DNA of 51,581 bases from Woeseiaceae bacterium. Lineage in GTDB: Bacteria; Pseudomonadota; Gammaproteobacteria; Steroidobacterales; Woeseiaceae. The notes below the pieces were generated by a model. It was given only the letters and a program-made list of their open reading frames with translations. It was not told the DNA's origin and made no database searches. The position numbers were made by a program, and so were the translations under genes. Every line of letters begins with the position of its first letter. Within the stretch, counting starts at the first letter, position 1. Location: assembly GCA_028227395.1 (NCBI GenBank), contig JAOIZZ010000008.1, forward strand, positions 1-51,581. Direction: 5' to 3'. Positions 7,940 to 15,752 of the stretch are shown here, piece after piece.

Positions 7940-9184
7940 ATGCCTAAGAAAGAAAATATAAGAAAATGGCTTGTCATGACAGTACTTTCTGTTTCTGCCG
8001 CCTCAATTTATCTTTTGCCATTTCTTCAAGAGGTTTATTACAAACCATTAGCTGATGCGCTTAGCTTAAATAACACTCAAGTGGGAGCTCTAATGAGTAT
8101 TTATGGTATTTTTGCCATGATTTCTTATTTTCCAGGAGGTTGGGTAGCGGATAAAATAGCACCAAGAATACTGATATCCTCTTCTCTAGTTATTACTGGT
8201 CTATTAGGTTTATTTTTTGCAACGCTTCCCAGCTTTAAAGTAAGCCTTATGATTCACGCTGTTTGGGGAATCACTACAACTTTCTTGTTTTGGAGTGCTA
8301 TTGTCAGGGTGACTCGTAATTGGGCCCCAAGTGATCAGCAAGGAAGGGCATTTGGGTTCCTTCAAATGGGGCGTGGCATCAGTGATATAATTGTATCGAT
8401 GCCAATACTCATGATTTTTGGGCTACTTGGTGGCAGTTACTTTGCGTTATCAGTTGTAATTATTCAGATTTCTTTGATCACGATTATTTCGGGCATTATA
8501 GCCTGGTACGTTCTAAATGATGATGATGGTGGTGAGAATAGTACTATAGGGACTTTTAAATCGGGATTTGAAGAAGTAATTTCGGTTTTGAAGATGCCTG
8601 TAGTATGGCTTATTTCAATCGTTGTTTTAGCTGCATATTCAGCTTACTGGGGTACTTATAGGTTTACTTCATATTCAACGGATATTTTTTCCTTGAGCGT
8701 AGTAGTGGCAGGTGCGATTAGTATTGGGAAAATGGCTATGAGTCCTCCATCTGCGTTAGTGGCAGGTTTTGTATCAGATAAAATTGGAATCGCAAAATCT
8801 GTCGCTATTTTATTTGTTGTACTTATCCTTTCATTTTTAATATTTGCGTTCATGCCTGGTTTACCATCACTACTTCCTCTGATGCTTGTTAATATAGCGA
8901 TAGCATCACTTGCGGTATTTGCACTTAGAGGGATTTATTTTGCCCTCCTTGAAGAAGGCGGTATACCTATGAAGGTTACAGGTATTGCAACAGGGTTGAT
9001 CTCCATGATTGGTTTCACGCCAGATATATTTATGCCTCTAGTGGGAGGGCTACTACTTGATCGATTGCCAACTATTGAAGGTTATCGTGTATTCTTTTTG
9101 GTTGTGGCAGGGATCTGCACATTGGGCTTGGCTGCTGCACTGAAGATATGTCATATAGTGAGTAGTTCAAGAAAAGATAACTAA
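7940..9184 (+). CDS. MFS transporter
   Basis: A 414-residue integral membrane protein with about twelve hydrophobic segments. The cytoplasmic loop between segments 2 and 3 carries the major-facilitator motif in the form G-G-W-V-A-D-K-I-A-P-R, and an R-x-x-R-N-W segment follows in the first half. A second, weaker repeat of the loop motif (G-F-V-S-D-K-I-G) begins the second half. The substrate cannot be read from the sequence; organic anions or peptides are possible. It is 27 bases downstream of the renalase-like gene and precedes genes for three lipoproteins, two of which look like hydrolases, so it could import their product. Confidence 0.87.
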   Translation: MPKKENIRKWLVMTVLSVSAASIYLLPFLQEVYYKPLADALSLNNTQVGALMSIYGIFAMISYFPGGWVADKIAPRILISSSLVITGLLGLFFATLPSFKVSLMIHAVWGITTTFLFWSAIVRVTRNWAPSDQQGRAFGFLQMGRGISDIIVSMPILMIFGLLGGSYFALSVVIIQISLITIISGIIAWYVLNDDDGGENSTIGTFKSGFEEVISVLKMPVVWLISIVVLAAYSAYWGTYRFTSYSTDIFSLSVVVAGAISIGKMAMSPPSALVAGFVSDKIGIAKSVAILFVVLILSFLIFAFMPGLPSLLPLMLVNIAIASLAVFALRGIYFALLEEGGIPMKVTGIATGLISMIGFTPDIFMPLVGGLLLDRLPTIEGYRVFFLVVAGICTLGLAAALKICHIVSSSRKDN

Positions 9185-9229
9185 AGATATGATAAATTTT
9201 TATATTTGAATACAGGGAATAGAGAAAAT

Positions 9230-10225
9230 ATGAATCACAAAATAATAAATTACTTATTTATTTTAATTTTGGTATCAATGGGGGCCTGCACTAGCGAGAA
9301 AATTAATTATGTTGAAGACAGTTCGTTCTCTGAAATATGTAAAAATCTAAGCACCAACAAGGCTTTCCCACTATCAGATACGTCTGATGATTGGTTTCAG
9401 GTTTATGAATCGTATGAGGGTGTTTATTCAATAGTAGAGCCTTATCAATTTCAAATGAGTATCTCTCATTTAATCATCGGTACTGATAAAGCTTTACTCT
9501 TCGATACGGGTATGGGGATTCTGCCAATTAAGCCCATAGTTGAAAGAATAACAAATTTACCCATCACAGTTCTTAATTCTCATTCGCATTTTGATCATGT
9601 TGGGGGGAATGCTGAATTTTCTGAAATATTAGCTATCGATTCTCTGTATACAAAAAGCAATATGCAAGGGTTTAAGCATGAAGAAGTTGCTGGAGATGTT
9701 GCGTTAGAGGCGTTTTGTGGTGAAGCACCAATCGGTCTTAATACAGGTACCTATCATACAAGGTCATGGTCTGCCAATGATTACGTTTCAGATGGACAGA
9801 AAATTGATTTAGGGGGAAGGATTTTAGAGGTTATGCATGTACCAGGACACACACCTGATGCAGTTGCACTCTTAGATGCAAAGAATGGCTTATTGTTTAC
9901 TGGCGATACATTTTATGATGATAATTTATGGCTTTTTTCCCCAGAAACAAATCTCGACGATTACTCAAACACCATTGATAGGTTAGTTCAAGTTGAGAAT
10001 AAAATACAATATTTATTTGGCGCTCATACCACAGCCAGAGTTGATGCAGGAAGATTAGCATTGGTAAAGACGAGTCTGCAGAAATTAAGATCAGGAAGCG
10101 AAAAACCCGTTAAAGAGATTGGTGAAAGACAAATATATCAGATTGATGGTATTAATTTTGTCACTTCAAAAGCGGCTTTAGAAGGCAAGCAAATAGATAT
10201 CAAAAAAGGTGCAAGTGGTTTATAA
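9230..10225 (+). CDS. Metallo-beta-lactamase-fold lipoprotein hydrolase
   Basis: A 331-residue lipoprotein with the metallo-beta-lactamase fold. The signal ends in M-G-A-C, giving lipidated Cys20. The zinc motif H118-S-H120-F-D122-H123 is complete, and later P-G-H-T-P-D and F-T-G-D-T-F motifs give the remaining metal ligands. A final G-A-H-T near residue 265 could supply the last His. The family hydrolyses esters, lactones, thioesters or lactams, and the substrate is not evident. I chose ATG 9230, preceded by AGAGAAA, over an in-frame TTG at 9206, because it gives a compact signal peptide. It is the first of three lipoprotein genes in a row, between the MFS gene and the CocE-like gene. Confidence 0.85.
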   Translation: MNHKIINYLFILILVSMGACTSEKINYVEDSSFSEICKNLSTNKAFPLSDTSDDWFQVYESYEGVYSIVEPYQFQMSISHLIIGTDKALLFDTGMGILPIKPIVERITNLPITVLNSHSHFDHVGGNAEFSEILAIDSLYTKSNMQGFKHEEVAGDVALEAFCGEAPIGLNTGTYHTRSWSANDYVSDGQKIDLGGRILEVMHVPGHTPDAVALLDAKNGLLFTGDTFYDDNLWLFSPETNLDDYSNTIDRLVQVENKIQYLFGAHTTARVDAGRLALVKTSLQKLRSGSEKPVKEIGERQIYQIDGINFVTSKAALEGKQIDIKKGASGL

Positions 10226-10265
10226 TTATTTCATATTAATCATATTTCTATAGGTAAAACTTAAT

Positions 10266-12338
10266 GTGAATAAAATAATAAAAATTAGATATTTTTTTGT
10301 GATCTTAGGTCTAATTCTGTCTATTTTATCTTGCATGGATACAGGAAAAAAGGACTATAAGATAACTGAGGCTTGGATCTCAATGCCAGATGATATTCGG
10401 TTGGCTGCAGACATTTATTGGCCAGCAGATTACAAAAAAGAAAAAAAATATCCAGTATTACTAGAATACACTCCTTATCGTAAGGACGAGTCTCGTGGTA
10501 GAAATTATCCTTTATATTCCTATTTTCTAGATCATGATTATATTGTTGCTCGGGTAGATATGAGAGGAACAGGAAATAGTGAAGGCAGGGTTATACCTTA
10601 TGAATACTCAGATATCGAGCTTGATGATGGAGAGGTCATTATTGACTGGCTTGCAAATCAACCTTGGTCTACCGGAAATATAGGCATGTTTGGTATTTCT
10701 TGGGGTGGTTTTAATTCCATTCAAATGGCCATGAGAAATCCATCGGCTTTAAAAGCCTTTGTTGCAGTGATGGCAACTGAATATCTCTATGCAGAGGATG
10801 TTCATTATATTGATGGGATCATGGTGGCTGGTGATTCATGGATGATGAGCAATGATTTAAATAACTCCATACCTGGTGCACCTAATTTCACGATGAATGA
10901 CGAATGGTATAGAAATAGATTTGATGTGGAGCCTAGTGTCTATACTTATATGCGAGAACAAAGAGATGGTGAGTTCTGGGATCGTGCTTCTGCAAAGAAC
11001 AAATATGATTCAATTAAGGTTCCTGGTTATCATATTGGTGGCTGGTATGACGGCTATAGGAACAGCCTACCAAGGATGATAGAGAATGTCAGTGCACCAG
11101 TAAAAGCGATGATTGGTCCTTGGGATCACGATTTCCCCCATAATGCTGCCTTGAAACCTCAGGTGGAATGGCGTCATGAGGCAGTTCGTTGGTATGATCA
11201 ATGGTTGAAAAATGAGGATACGGGTATTCTGAACGAGCCTAAATTCTCAATCTATATAAGAGATTACCATCCACCTGATTCTTCTATTGAATATATACCG
11301 GGTTATTGGCGATGGGAGGATGAGTGGCCTGCTAAAGATACAAATAAACAAGTCTGGTATGCTCAAGATAATCATAGTTTATCAAGTACAAAATCAATAA
11401 TTTCTGAGCACAGCTTGAAGAATATCCCTTCAATTGGCTTGGAGGGTGGTGGCCCAACGATGTGGTGGGGCAGTATTCCCCCTGATCAAGCTCCAATGGA
11501 TAAGGATAGTTTGGTTTATGATAGCGGTATTCTTAAAGAAACTTTTGAGATCTCAGGTAGGCCAGTTGCAAAATTAAATGTATCAGCCGATGCAATACGG
11601 GCAAATTGGGTGGTTAGACTTTCAGATATAGCACCAGATGGTCAAGTTACTCAAGTTGTTGGCGCAGCCTTTAATGGGACTCATCGAAATTCTGCGCGCA
11701 GCCCCGAAGACATTGTTCCTGGAGACAAATTTCCATTAGAAATTGAGCTTCATTTTACTTCTTGGACCTTCAATAAAGGGCACAGAATTCGAATAGCAGT
11801 AAGTAATTCGCAATGGCCTATGTTGTGGCCAAGTGCTTTCCCAGTAAATACTACTTTGGATATAGGTGGCCAAGTGGGTGCACAAATTGAGCTTCCAGTT
11901 ATAACAAAGAGTAGGTATCAAGCGCCTATATTTAAAGAGCCAGTTTTTAGCCCAAGCCTTGATGGTTATGAGGTAATGGATTCTGGAAATGTCACTGGCT
12001 ATGCGGCAATAGAGGCGATCCAAAGAGATGAATTAACTGGTGAGGCCGTAGGTATCGCTACCAACCAAGGAGTAAAAAAATATCCCTGGGGAGTGGAGTA
12101 TTTTGAAGAAGAAATAGAACAAAGGACACGTGATGATGATCCTGCAAATTCAATTGTAGTTGGTCGTTATAAGGTTACTCAAGAGCTATCCGATAGAGTA
12201 TTGACCTTTGAACAGAATGTTGAATTCAAGAGTGATCCTGAAAATTTCAAGTTAAAGTTTCATCGTTGGATTTTGGTTGACGGGGAGAAGCAAAGAGAAA
12301 GAATTTGGGAAGAAGCGATACCCAGAGATTTTCAATGA
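10266..12338 (+). CDS. CocE/NonD-family hydrolase lipoprotein (X-Pro dipeptidyl-peptidase S15 type)
   Basis: A 690-residue alpha/beta hydrolase. The signal ends in L-S-C, so Cys23 is likely lipidated and the enzyme sits on the envelope. The triad is visible: Ser145 in G-I-S-W-G, Asp262 in G-G-W-Y-D-G and His288 in G-P-W-D-H. The last 300 residues form the jelly-roll domain typical of CocE-like esterases and acylases. Known members cleave esters or amides such as alpha-amino acid esters, cocaine or glutaryl-cephalosporins; the substrate here is unknown. The start is GTG 10266; the ATG two bases earlier runs into a stop at once. The stop overlaps the start of the next lipoprotein gene (ATGA). 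Confidence 0.88.
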   Translation: MNKIIKIRYFFVILGLILSILSCMDTGKKDYKITEAWISMPDDIRLAADIYWPADYKKEKKYPVLLEYTPYRKDESRGRNYPLYSYFLDHDYIVARVDMRGTGNSEGRVIPYEYSDIELDDGEVIIDWLANQPWSTGNIGMFGISWGGFNSIQMAMRNPSALKAFVAVMATEYLYAEDVHYIDGIMVAGDSWMMSNDLNNSIPGAPNFTMNDEWYRNRFDVEPSVYTYMREQRDGEFWDRASAKNKYDSIKVPGYHIGGWYDGYRNSLPRMIENVSAPVKAMIGPWDHDFPHNAALKPQVEWRHEAVRWYDQWLKNEDTGILNEPKFSIYIRDYHPPDSSIEYIPGYWRWEDEWPAKDTNKQVWYAQDNHSLSSTKSIISEHSLKNIPSIGLEGGGPTMWWGSIPPDQAPMDKDSLVYDSGILKETFEISGRPVAKLNVSADAIRANWVVRLSDIAPDGQVTQVVGAAFNGTHRNSARSPEDIVPGDKFPLEIELHFTSWTFNKGHRIRIAVSNSQWPMLWPSAFPVNTTLDIGGQVGAQIELPVITKSRYQAPIFKEPVFSPSLDGYEVMDSGNVTGYAAIEAIQRDELTGEAVGIATNQGVKKYPWGVEYFEEEIEQRTRDDDPANSIVVGRYKVTQELSDRVLTFEQNVEFKSDPENFKLKFHRWILVDGEKQRERIWEEAIPRDFQ

Positions 12339-13258
12339 ATAAATTACTACCTATAACAACACTATTTATGCTGATATTTTTTTCTATAGGTTTATCTGCC
12401 TGTGATGATGATAGTAATAATAGTATTAGAAAACCAAGTGATCATATTGATTATGTCGTGATGGGAAAATCCATCAATCATCGTCAATCGGAAAGTGCCA
12501 AACTTAATCTTTTGAACACCGTATTTTTTGCAGAAATCTTCCCTGTCAAGATAGATTCAATTAGCACGTCTATTACCAATGGTTTATTAACTGGACTGGG
12601 TGATGCAAGGGATGGGTTGAATTTTTCATCAGCGCGTATACCTTTTCTAGCAGGTCAGCGTGAAATGACGATCGAGGCTTTAACGCGACGCTTTCCAGAT
12701 GACACTTATATTTTTAGTTTTGATACTCCTGACGGAAGTATTGAAAGTCTGCCGGCTACTTTTGTCAAAAAAGAGGGTGTAATCAGTAACCCAGAACCTA
12801 TTTTGATAACGCTTTACCAGCAAGGAAATGAAGTTGACGTCAGTGCGATAAATTCAGATCAAGATCTCAAAGTGACTTGGAGTGATTTTACTAAAGGTGC
12901 TGTTGATCCCAATAATATCATTGACGATATGATTTATGTAATTTTAGGTAATTGTCACGGCGAAGAAATTGAGCACAGTGGCCATGCAATTAGTAATAAA
13001 GATGCATTGACTTTTGATAAGCAAGAATTTGTAATTTCAAGCGATAAATTAGAGTCTGGAGAAATATATCAGCTTGAAGTTGAGCATTCGAATATGGAGA
13101 CGGATAGTTATAGAAATATAGAGATTATTGTGACGTATGCCGCTACAACGTTTCTTGATTTTAAAACTAAAGGAGATAGCTCTGAATTATTAGAGTGCCC
13201 GGTAAACCCATATGCTATGGATGGCGGACAAACGGATCGTATTAAGAAGCCAAATTAA
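12335..13258 (+). CDS. Lipoprotein of unknown function
   Basis: A 307-residue protein with a clear lipoprotein signal (hydrophobic, then L-S-A-C, Cys23) followed by an Asp/Asn/Ser-rich linker. The rest alternates short hydrophobic strands with turns and lacks long helices, suggesting beta-sandwich domains. I recognise no family. The start was set at ATG 12335, which overlaps the stop of the CocE-like gene; the frame is open a little upstream, but only this start begins with a signal peptide. Translational coupling and the shared lipoprotein nature point to a joint role with the preceding hydrolases. The stop codon overlaps the stop of the convergent gene by four bases. Confidence 0.75.
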   Translation: MNKLLPITTLFMLIFFSIGLSACDDDSNNSIRKPSDHIDYVVMGKSINHRQSESAKLNLLNTVFFAEIFPVKIDSISTSITNGLLTGLGDARDGLNFSSARIPFLAGQREMTIEALTRRFPDDTYIFSFDTPDGSIESLPATFVKKEGVISNPEPILITLYQQGNEVDVSAINSDQDLKVTWSDFTKGAVDPNNIIDDMIYVILGNCHGEEIEHSGHAISNKDALTFDKQEFVISSDKLESGEIYQLEVEHSNMETDSYRNIEIIVTYAATTFLDFKTKGDSSELLECPVNPYAMDGGQTDRIKKPN

Positions 13259-13746
13259 CTTTTCTTGCATTCGTCCGGAAAAGATTCAATGAGCTCTCTA
13301 AAAGTCACTGGCATCCATTTTGATCGAACTTCAAACAAATATCGCATTTCGCACTTGTTATACCATTTCTTAAATGCATTGACTTTTGCATGCCAGACAT
13401 CTGCTGGTATTAGGTTTTGTTGGTATTGGAAAAAATCATTCTCATATAAAAACCAGGCAGAGTGATAAGCGTTTCTTTTTGCAATTTCTTTAAGTGAATA
13501 TTCATAATCATCATTCGAGTCAATAGCTAATGATTGCCAGTCTAAACCAGCTATTGTGTAATTAGTGATTTGATCACGAATTGAATTATTTCTTTCTTGC
13601 TGTGTTTTCGCTAATGCAATTTTTTGGTTCTGTTGGAGTTCAATTCCCACAAATATAAGTGATGCGATTAGACCAATAACACCAATCACTTGAAAAATAT
13701 TATTAAGATTGCTTAGGTTTACCATTGAGGTGAGATTTTTATTCAT
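13255..13746 (-). CDS. Membrane-anchored protein of unknown function
   Basis: A 163-residue protein with one transmembrane helix at about 18-36 (V-I-G-V-I-G-L-I-A-S-L-I-F-V-G) followed by E-L-Q-Q-N-Q-K and a soluble, helical, aromatic-rich domain. Proteins of this layout are common in marine gammaproteobacteria and have no assigned function. The ATG at 13746 is used; a second in-frame ATG lies seven codons in. It is convergent with the lipoprotein gene at 12335-13258, with overlapping stop codons. Confidence 0.7.
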   Translation of the reverse strand: MNKNLTSMVNLSNLNNIFQVIGVIGLIASLIFVGIELQQNQKIALAKTQQERNNSIRDQITNYTIAGLDWQSLAIDSNDDYEYSLKEIAKRNAYHSAWFLYENDFFQYQQNLIPADVWHAKVNAFKKWYNKCEMRYLFEVRSKWMPVTFRELIESFPDECKKS

Positions 13747-13843
13747 AACCTTTCCAAAGAATTTTATTTATCGTAATAATTTGTTTATCCTCTGCTAACA
13801 ATAATTTTTTACTAGCAAGAAGTAAACTAGGGGGCATTGAATT

Positions 13844-14056
13844 ATGGAAAATTTTTTAAGGAAATTAGCATTGATGACGCATTGGCTTTGTTTTGCTATC
13901 AGTATCGCTGTCATTGGAGCACTAATCGTCTTCAATGCTCAGCTGGATAGTATATTTATACTAATGTCATTAGTGTTTTCATTCACCTCTTTGCTCGTTG
14001 GCTCAGCAATAAGATGGATGTTTTCTGGAAGATTTTTTTTACTGCCTTGGTTATGA
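13844..14056 (+). CDS. Small membrane protein of unknown function
   Basis: A 70-residue protein with two hydrophobic helices (about 13-32 and 36-55) joined by a short loop with an Asp, and a positively charged R-W-M-F-S-G-R tail. AGGGG lies some 12 bases before the ATG. No family is recognised. It points towards another small membrane protein gene (14072-14284), with only 15 bases between their ends. Confidence 0.55.
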   Translation: MENFLRKLALMTHWLCFAISIAVIGALIVFNAQLDSIFILMSLVFSFTSLLVGSAIRWMFSGRFFLLPWL

Positions 14057-14071
14057 AAAAACCAATCTCAA

Positions 14072-14284
14072 TTAACTAATAAATAATCTAGTTAACAATG
14101 CAATACCGAGTATGACTCCCATTACCAAGATAATTATCTTGATATAGCGGTAACGGTTAGATTGCCAATTGATTTTATCGTCACGATTACGCTGTTTTTC
14201 TGAAGCTCTGAATTTTCCTACATACAAAAAAACAGCCATTGATAGGACAATAATTAACCCAAAGAAAAGCGAATTAAAATCCAC
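14072..14284 (-). CDS. Small two-helix membrane protein of unknown function
   Basis: A 70-residue protein: helix 1 at about 5-23, a charged and Arg-rich cytoplasmic stretch (R-A-S-E-K-Q-R-N-R-D-D-K), then helix 2 at about 49-67. It starts at GTG, whose G is the last base of the TAG stop of the upstream Bax-inhibitor-like gene, so the two are translationally coupled. That coupling is the main reason to believe in this gene. No function is known to me. Confidence 0.6.
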   Translation of the reverse strand: MDFNSLFFGLIIVLSMAVFLYVGKFRASEKQRNRDDKINWQSNRYRYIKIIILVMGVILGIALLTRLFIS

Positions 14285-15057
14285 TAGCGACTTCGCAGTT
14301 TAGCCAATAATCTCAACATTTCAAGATACAACCAGATTAGGGTAACCATTAATGAAAATGCCCCAAACCATTCCATGTACTTAGGCGCTCCCATCTCAGC
14401 TCCTTGTTCGATAAAATCAAAATCTAGCACTAGATTTAGTGCAGCTATGGCTACGACAAACAGACTAAATCCAATCCCAAATAAGCCATTGGAGTGAATA
14501 AAGCCAATACCACCTGAGCCAAACATATTCATAATCATACTAATGAAATATAAGACGCCTATCCCCATGGTGGCAGAAACGATCATGAGCCTGAAATTTT
14601 CAGTAGGTTTAATTATACCCAGTTTATATAACACTAATAATGAGGCGAGAGTACCTAATGTGAGCCCTGTAGCTTGAATTACAATACCGGGATATTGAGA
14701 TTCAAATATGGCGGAGATACCACCTAAAAATAAACCCTCCAAAGCCGCATATACTGGCGCTGTTATCGGCGACCATGTTTTCTTAAACATTGTAATTAAC
14801 GCAAACACAAAACCACCAATGGCACCACCAATGGCGATTGGCATAACTGCTGCTGGATTATTACCTGACTGAAAAAATAGATTCCAAGTATAAATAGCAG
14901 TTAATACAAGAATCCCAAGTAAAAAACCTGTTTTATTAACCGTACCTTGCAGCGTCATAGTCTGACCTATGACGCGATTTTCATTTTTAAAGGTAGCAGC
15001 ATTTAGAGCGGGATTGCCAGATCGTCCAAACATTTGTAATGCGTTGTGTTTTGCCAT
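14284..15057 (-). CDS. Bax inhibitor-1 / YccA family membrane protein
   Basis: A 257-residue integral membrane protein with about seven helices. The N-terminal cytoplasmic part has S-G-N-P-A-L-N, typical of the BaxI_1 subgroup. Members of the wider BI-1 family are pH-sensitive calcium leak channels or, like E. coli YccA, modulate the FtsH protease; the exact role here is not known. A good sigma-70 promoter lies just upstream (15093-15121). The downstream small membrane protein overlaps by one base. The location next to hsp20 fits a stress-related neighbourhood, but the two have separate promoters. Confidence 0.88.
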   Translation of the reverse strand: MAKHNALQMFGRSGNPALNAATFKNENRVIGQTMTLQGTVNKTGFLLGILVLTAIYTWNLFFQSGNNPAAVMPIAIGGAIGGFVFALITMFKKTWSPITAPVYAALEGLFLGGISAIFESQYPGIVIQATGLTLGTLASLLVLYKLGIIKPTENFRLMIVSATMGIGVLYFISMIMNMFGSGGIGFIHSNGLFGIGFSLFVVAIAALNLVLDFDFIEQGAEMGAPKYMEWFGAFSLMVTLIWLYLEMLRLLAKLRSR

Positions 15058-15092
15058 TTTTTATCCTATTAATTCAGTATTATTATTCTTTG

Positions 15093-15121
15093 ATTATAAT
15101 ATTCTAGACAGAAAGCTTCAA
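15093..15121 (-). promoter_or_regulatory. Sigma-70 promoter of the BI-1/YccA-like gene
   Basis: On the minus strand, TTGAAG (15121-15116) and a perfect TATAAT (15098-15093) are separated by exactly 17 bases. The start codon follows at 15057, giving a leader of roughly 30 bases. Confidence 0.65.
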
Positions 15122-15152
15122 CGTTTAAACTTTAAATGATTTTTGAGCTAAA

Positions 15153-15178
15153 CAGCAAGGATGAATTCATCCTTGCTG
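15153..15178 (-). terminator. 26-base perfect palindrome, probable terminator of hsp20
   Basis: Bases 15153-15178 form a perfect inverted repeat (arms CAGCAAGGATGAA and its complement), placed 12 bases after the hsp20 stop. As RNA it would fold into an 11-base-pair stem with an AAUU loop. Only three Ts follow directly on the minus strand, so termination may be weak; a role in protecting the 3' end of the mRNA, or as a protein-binding site, is also possible. Confidence 0.5.
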
Positions 15179-15189
15179 AATGACTCAAC

Positions 15190-15639
15190 CTAACCTAATA
15201 GTTTGCTTTTTGAAGTAAGCTTTATTTTTCTTGGTTTTTTATCTTCCGGAATAATCCTCTCTATTCCAATATAGAGCATACCGTTTGAGAGTGCGGCACC
15301 TTTTATAACCATATCTTCGGAAAGAACAAATTTCTTCGTAAAGTCTCTATTTGCTAATCCTTGGTGAAGCAGACCGTCTGAGGCTTCTTTAGCGCGCATA
15401 CCTTTTATGATTAAGTTTTCACCAGCCAATTCGACATCAATATCTTTCTCATCGAAGCCGGCCACAGCAAGTTCAATCGTATACTGATCATCGTTAACTT
15501 TTCGAATATTATAAGGCGGGTAGTTGGCCTCTTTTCCTCTGGAATTAGCTAGTAACTCTAATGCCCCAAAAGTCCTATCAAATCCAACTGCGAATGGAGA
15601 AATATCTCTCCAAATTGTATCAAAGGTTGTATTAACCAT
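15190..15639 (-). CDS. Small heat-shock protein, Hsp20/IbpA family
   Basis: A 149-residue ATP-independent chaperone that holds unfolding proteins. It has an N-terminal W-R-D-I-S-P-F-x-V-G-F-D-R region like IbpA, an alpha-crystallin domain from about 40 to 135 (P-P-Y-N-I ... V-A-G-F ... K-G) and the A-x(n)-G-x-L-like signature in the form A-A-L-S-N-G-M-L-Y-I-G-I. The C-terminal anchoring I-x-I/V motif may be the P-R-K-I-K-L segment. It acts in the cytoplasm as an oligomer. The leader carries a heat-shock-type promoter and a ROSE-like hairpin that hides the ribosome-binding site, so control is expected at both transcription and translation. A strong AAGGAG stands 8 bases before the ATG. Confidence 0.93.
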   Translation of the reverse strand: MVNTTFDTIWRDISPFAVGFDRTFGALELLANSRGKEANYPPYNIRKVNDDQYTIELAVAGFDEKDIDVELAGENLIIKGMRAKEASDGLLHQGLANRDFTKKFVLSEDMVIKGAALSNGMLYIGIERIIPEDKKPRKIKLTSKSKLLG

Positions 15640-15644
15640 TTTGT

Positions 15645-15705
15645 AACTCCTTTTTAATTAAGCAAGTTTAAGTTTTAAAATTGTAAGCCCCTAAGGCACT
15701 TACAA
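15645..15705 (-). promoter_or_regulatory. ROSE-like RNA thermometer in the hsp20 leader
   Basis: In the minus-strand RNA, AACUUGCU (15668-15661) can pair with AGGAGUU (15651-15645), which contains the ribosome-binding site: A-U, A-U, C-G, U-A, U-G, a bulged G, C-G, U-A. The UUGCU opposite AGGA with the bulged G is the hallmark of ROSE elements of hsp20/ibpA genes. An upstream hairpin at 15705-15681 (seven base pairs UUGUAAG/CUUACAA, then CC/GG with a 3-base loop) would be the first stem of the element. Pairing was worked out by hand, and melting with heat is inferred from known ROSE elements. Confidence 0.65.
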
Positions 15706-15710
15706 TTAAT

Positions 15711-15738
15711 ATATGGAGCTAAATCTTCTTATATCAAG
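15711..15738 (-). promoter_or_regulatory. Sigma-32-type heat-shock promoter of hsp20
   Basis: On the minus strand CTTGATA (15738-15732) and CTCCATAT (15718-15711) are 13 bases apart. The heat-shock consensus is CTTGAAA, 11-15 bases, CCCCATNT; the -10 matches at seven of eight positions and the -35 at six of seven. Transcription would begin near 15705, at the first hairpin of the leader. Confidence 0.6.
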
Positions 15739-15752
15739 CTTAATTTTCAAAT

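Noticed and set aside
14072-14095. Inverted repeat TTAACTA/TAGTTAA as a terminator between two small genes
   Set aside because: The stem is all A-T except one pair, the loop is ten bases, and it lies inside the coding region of the minus-strand gene.
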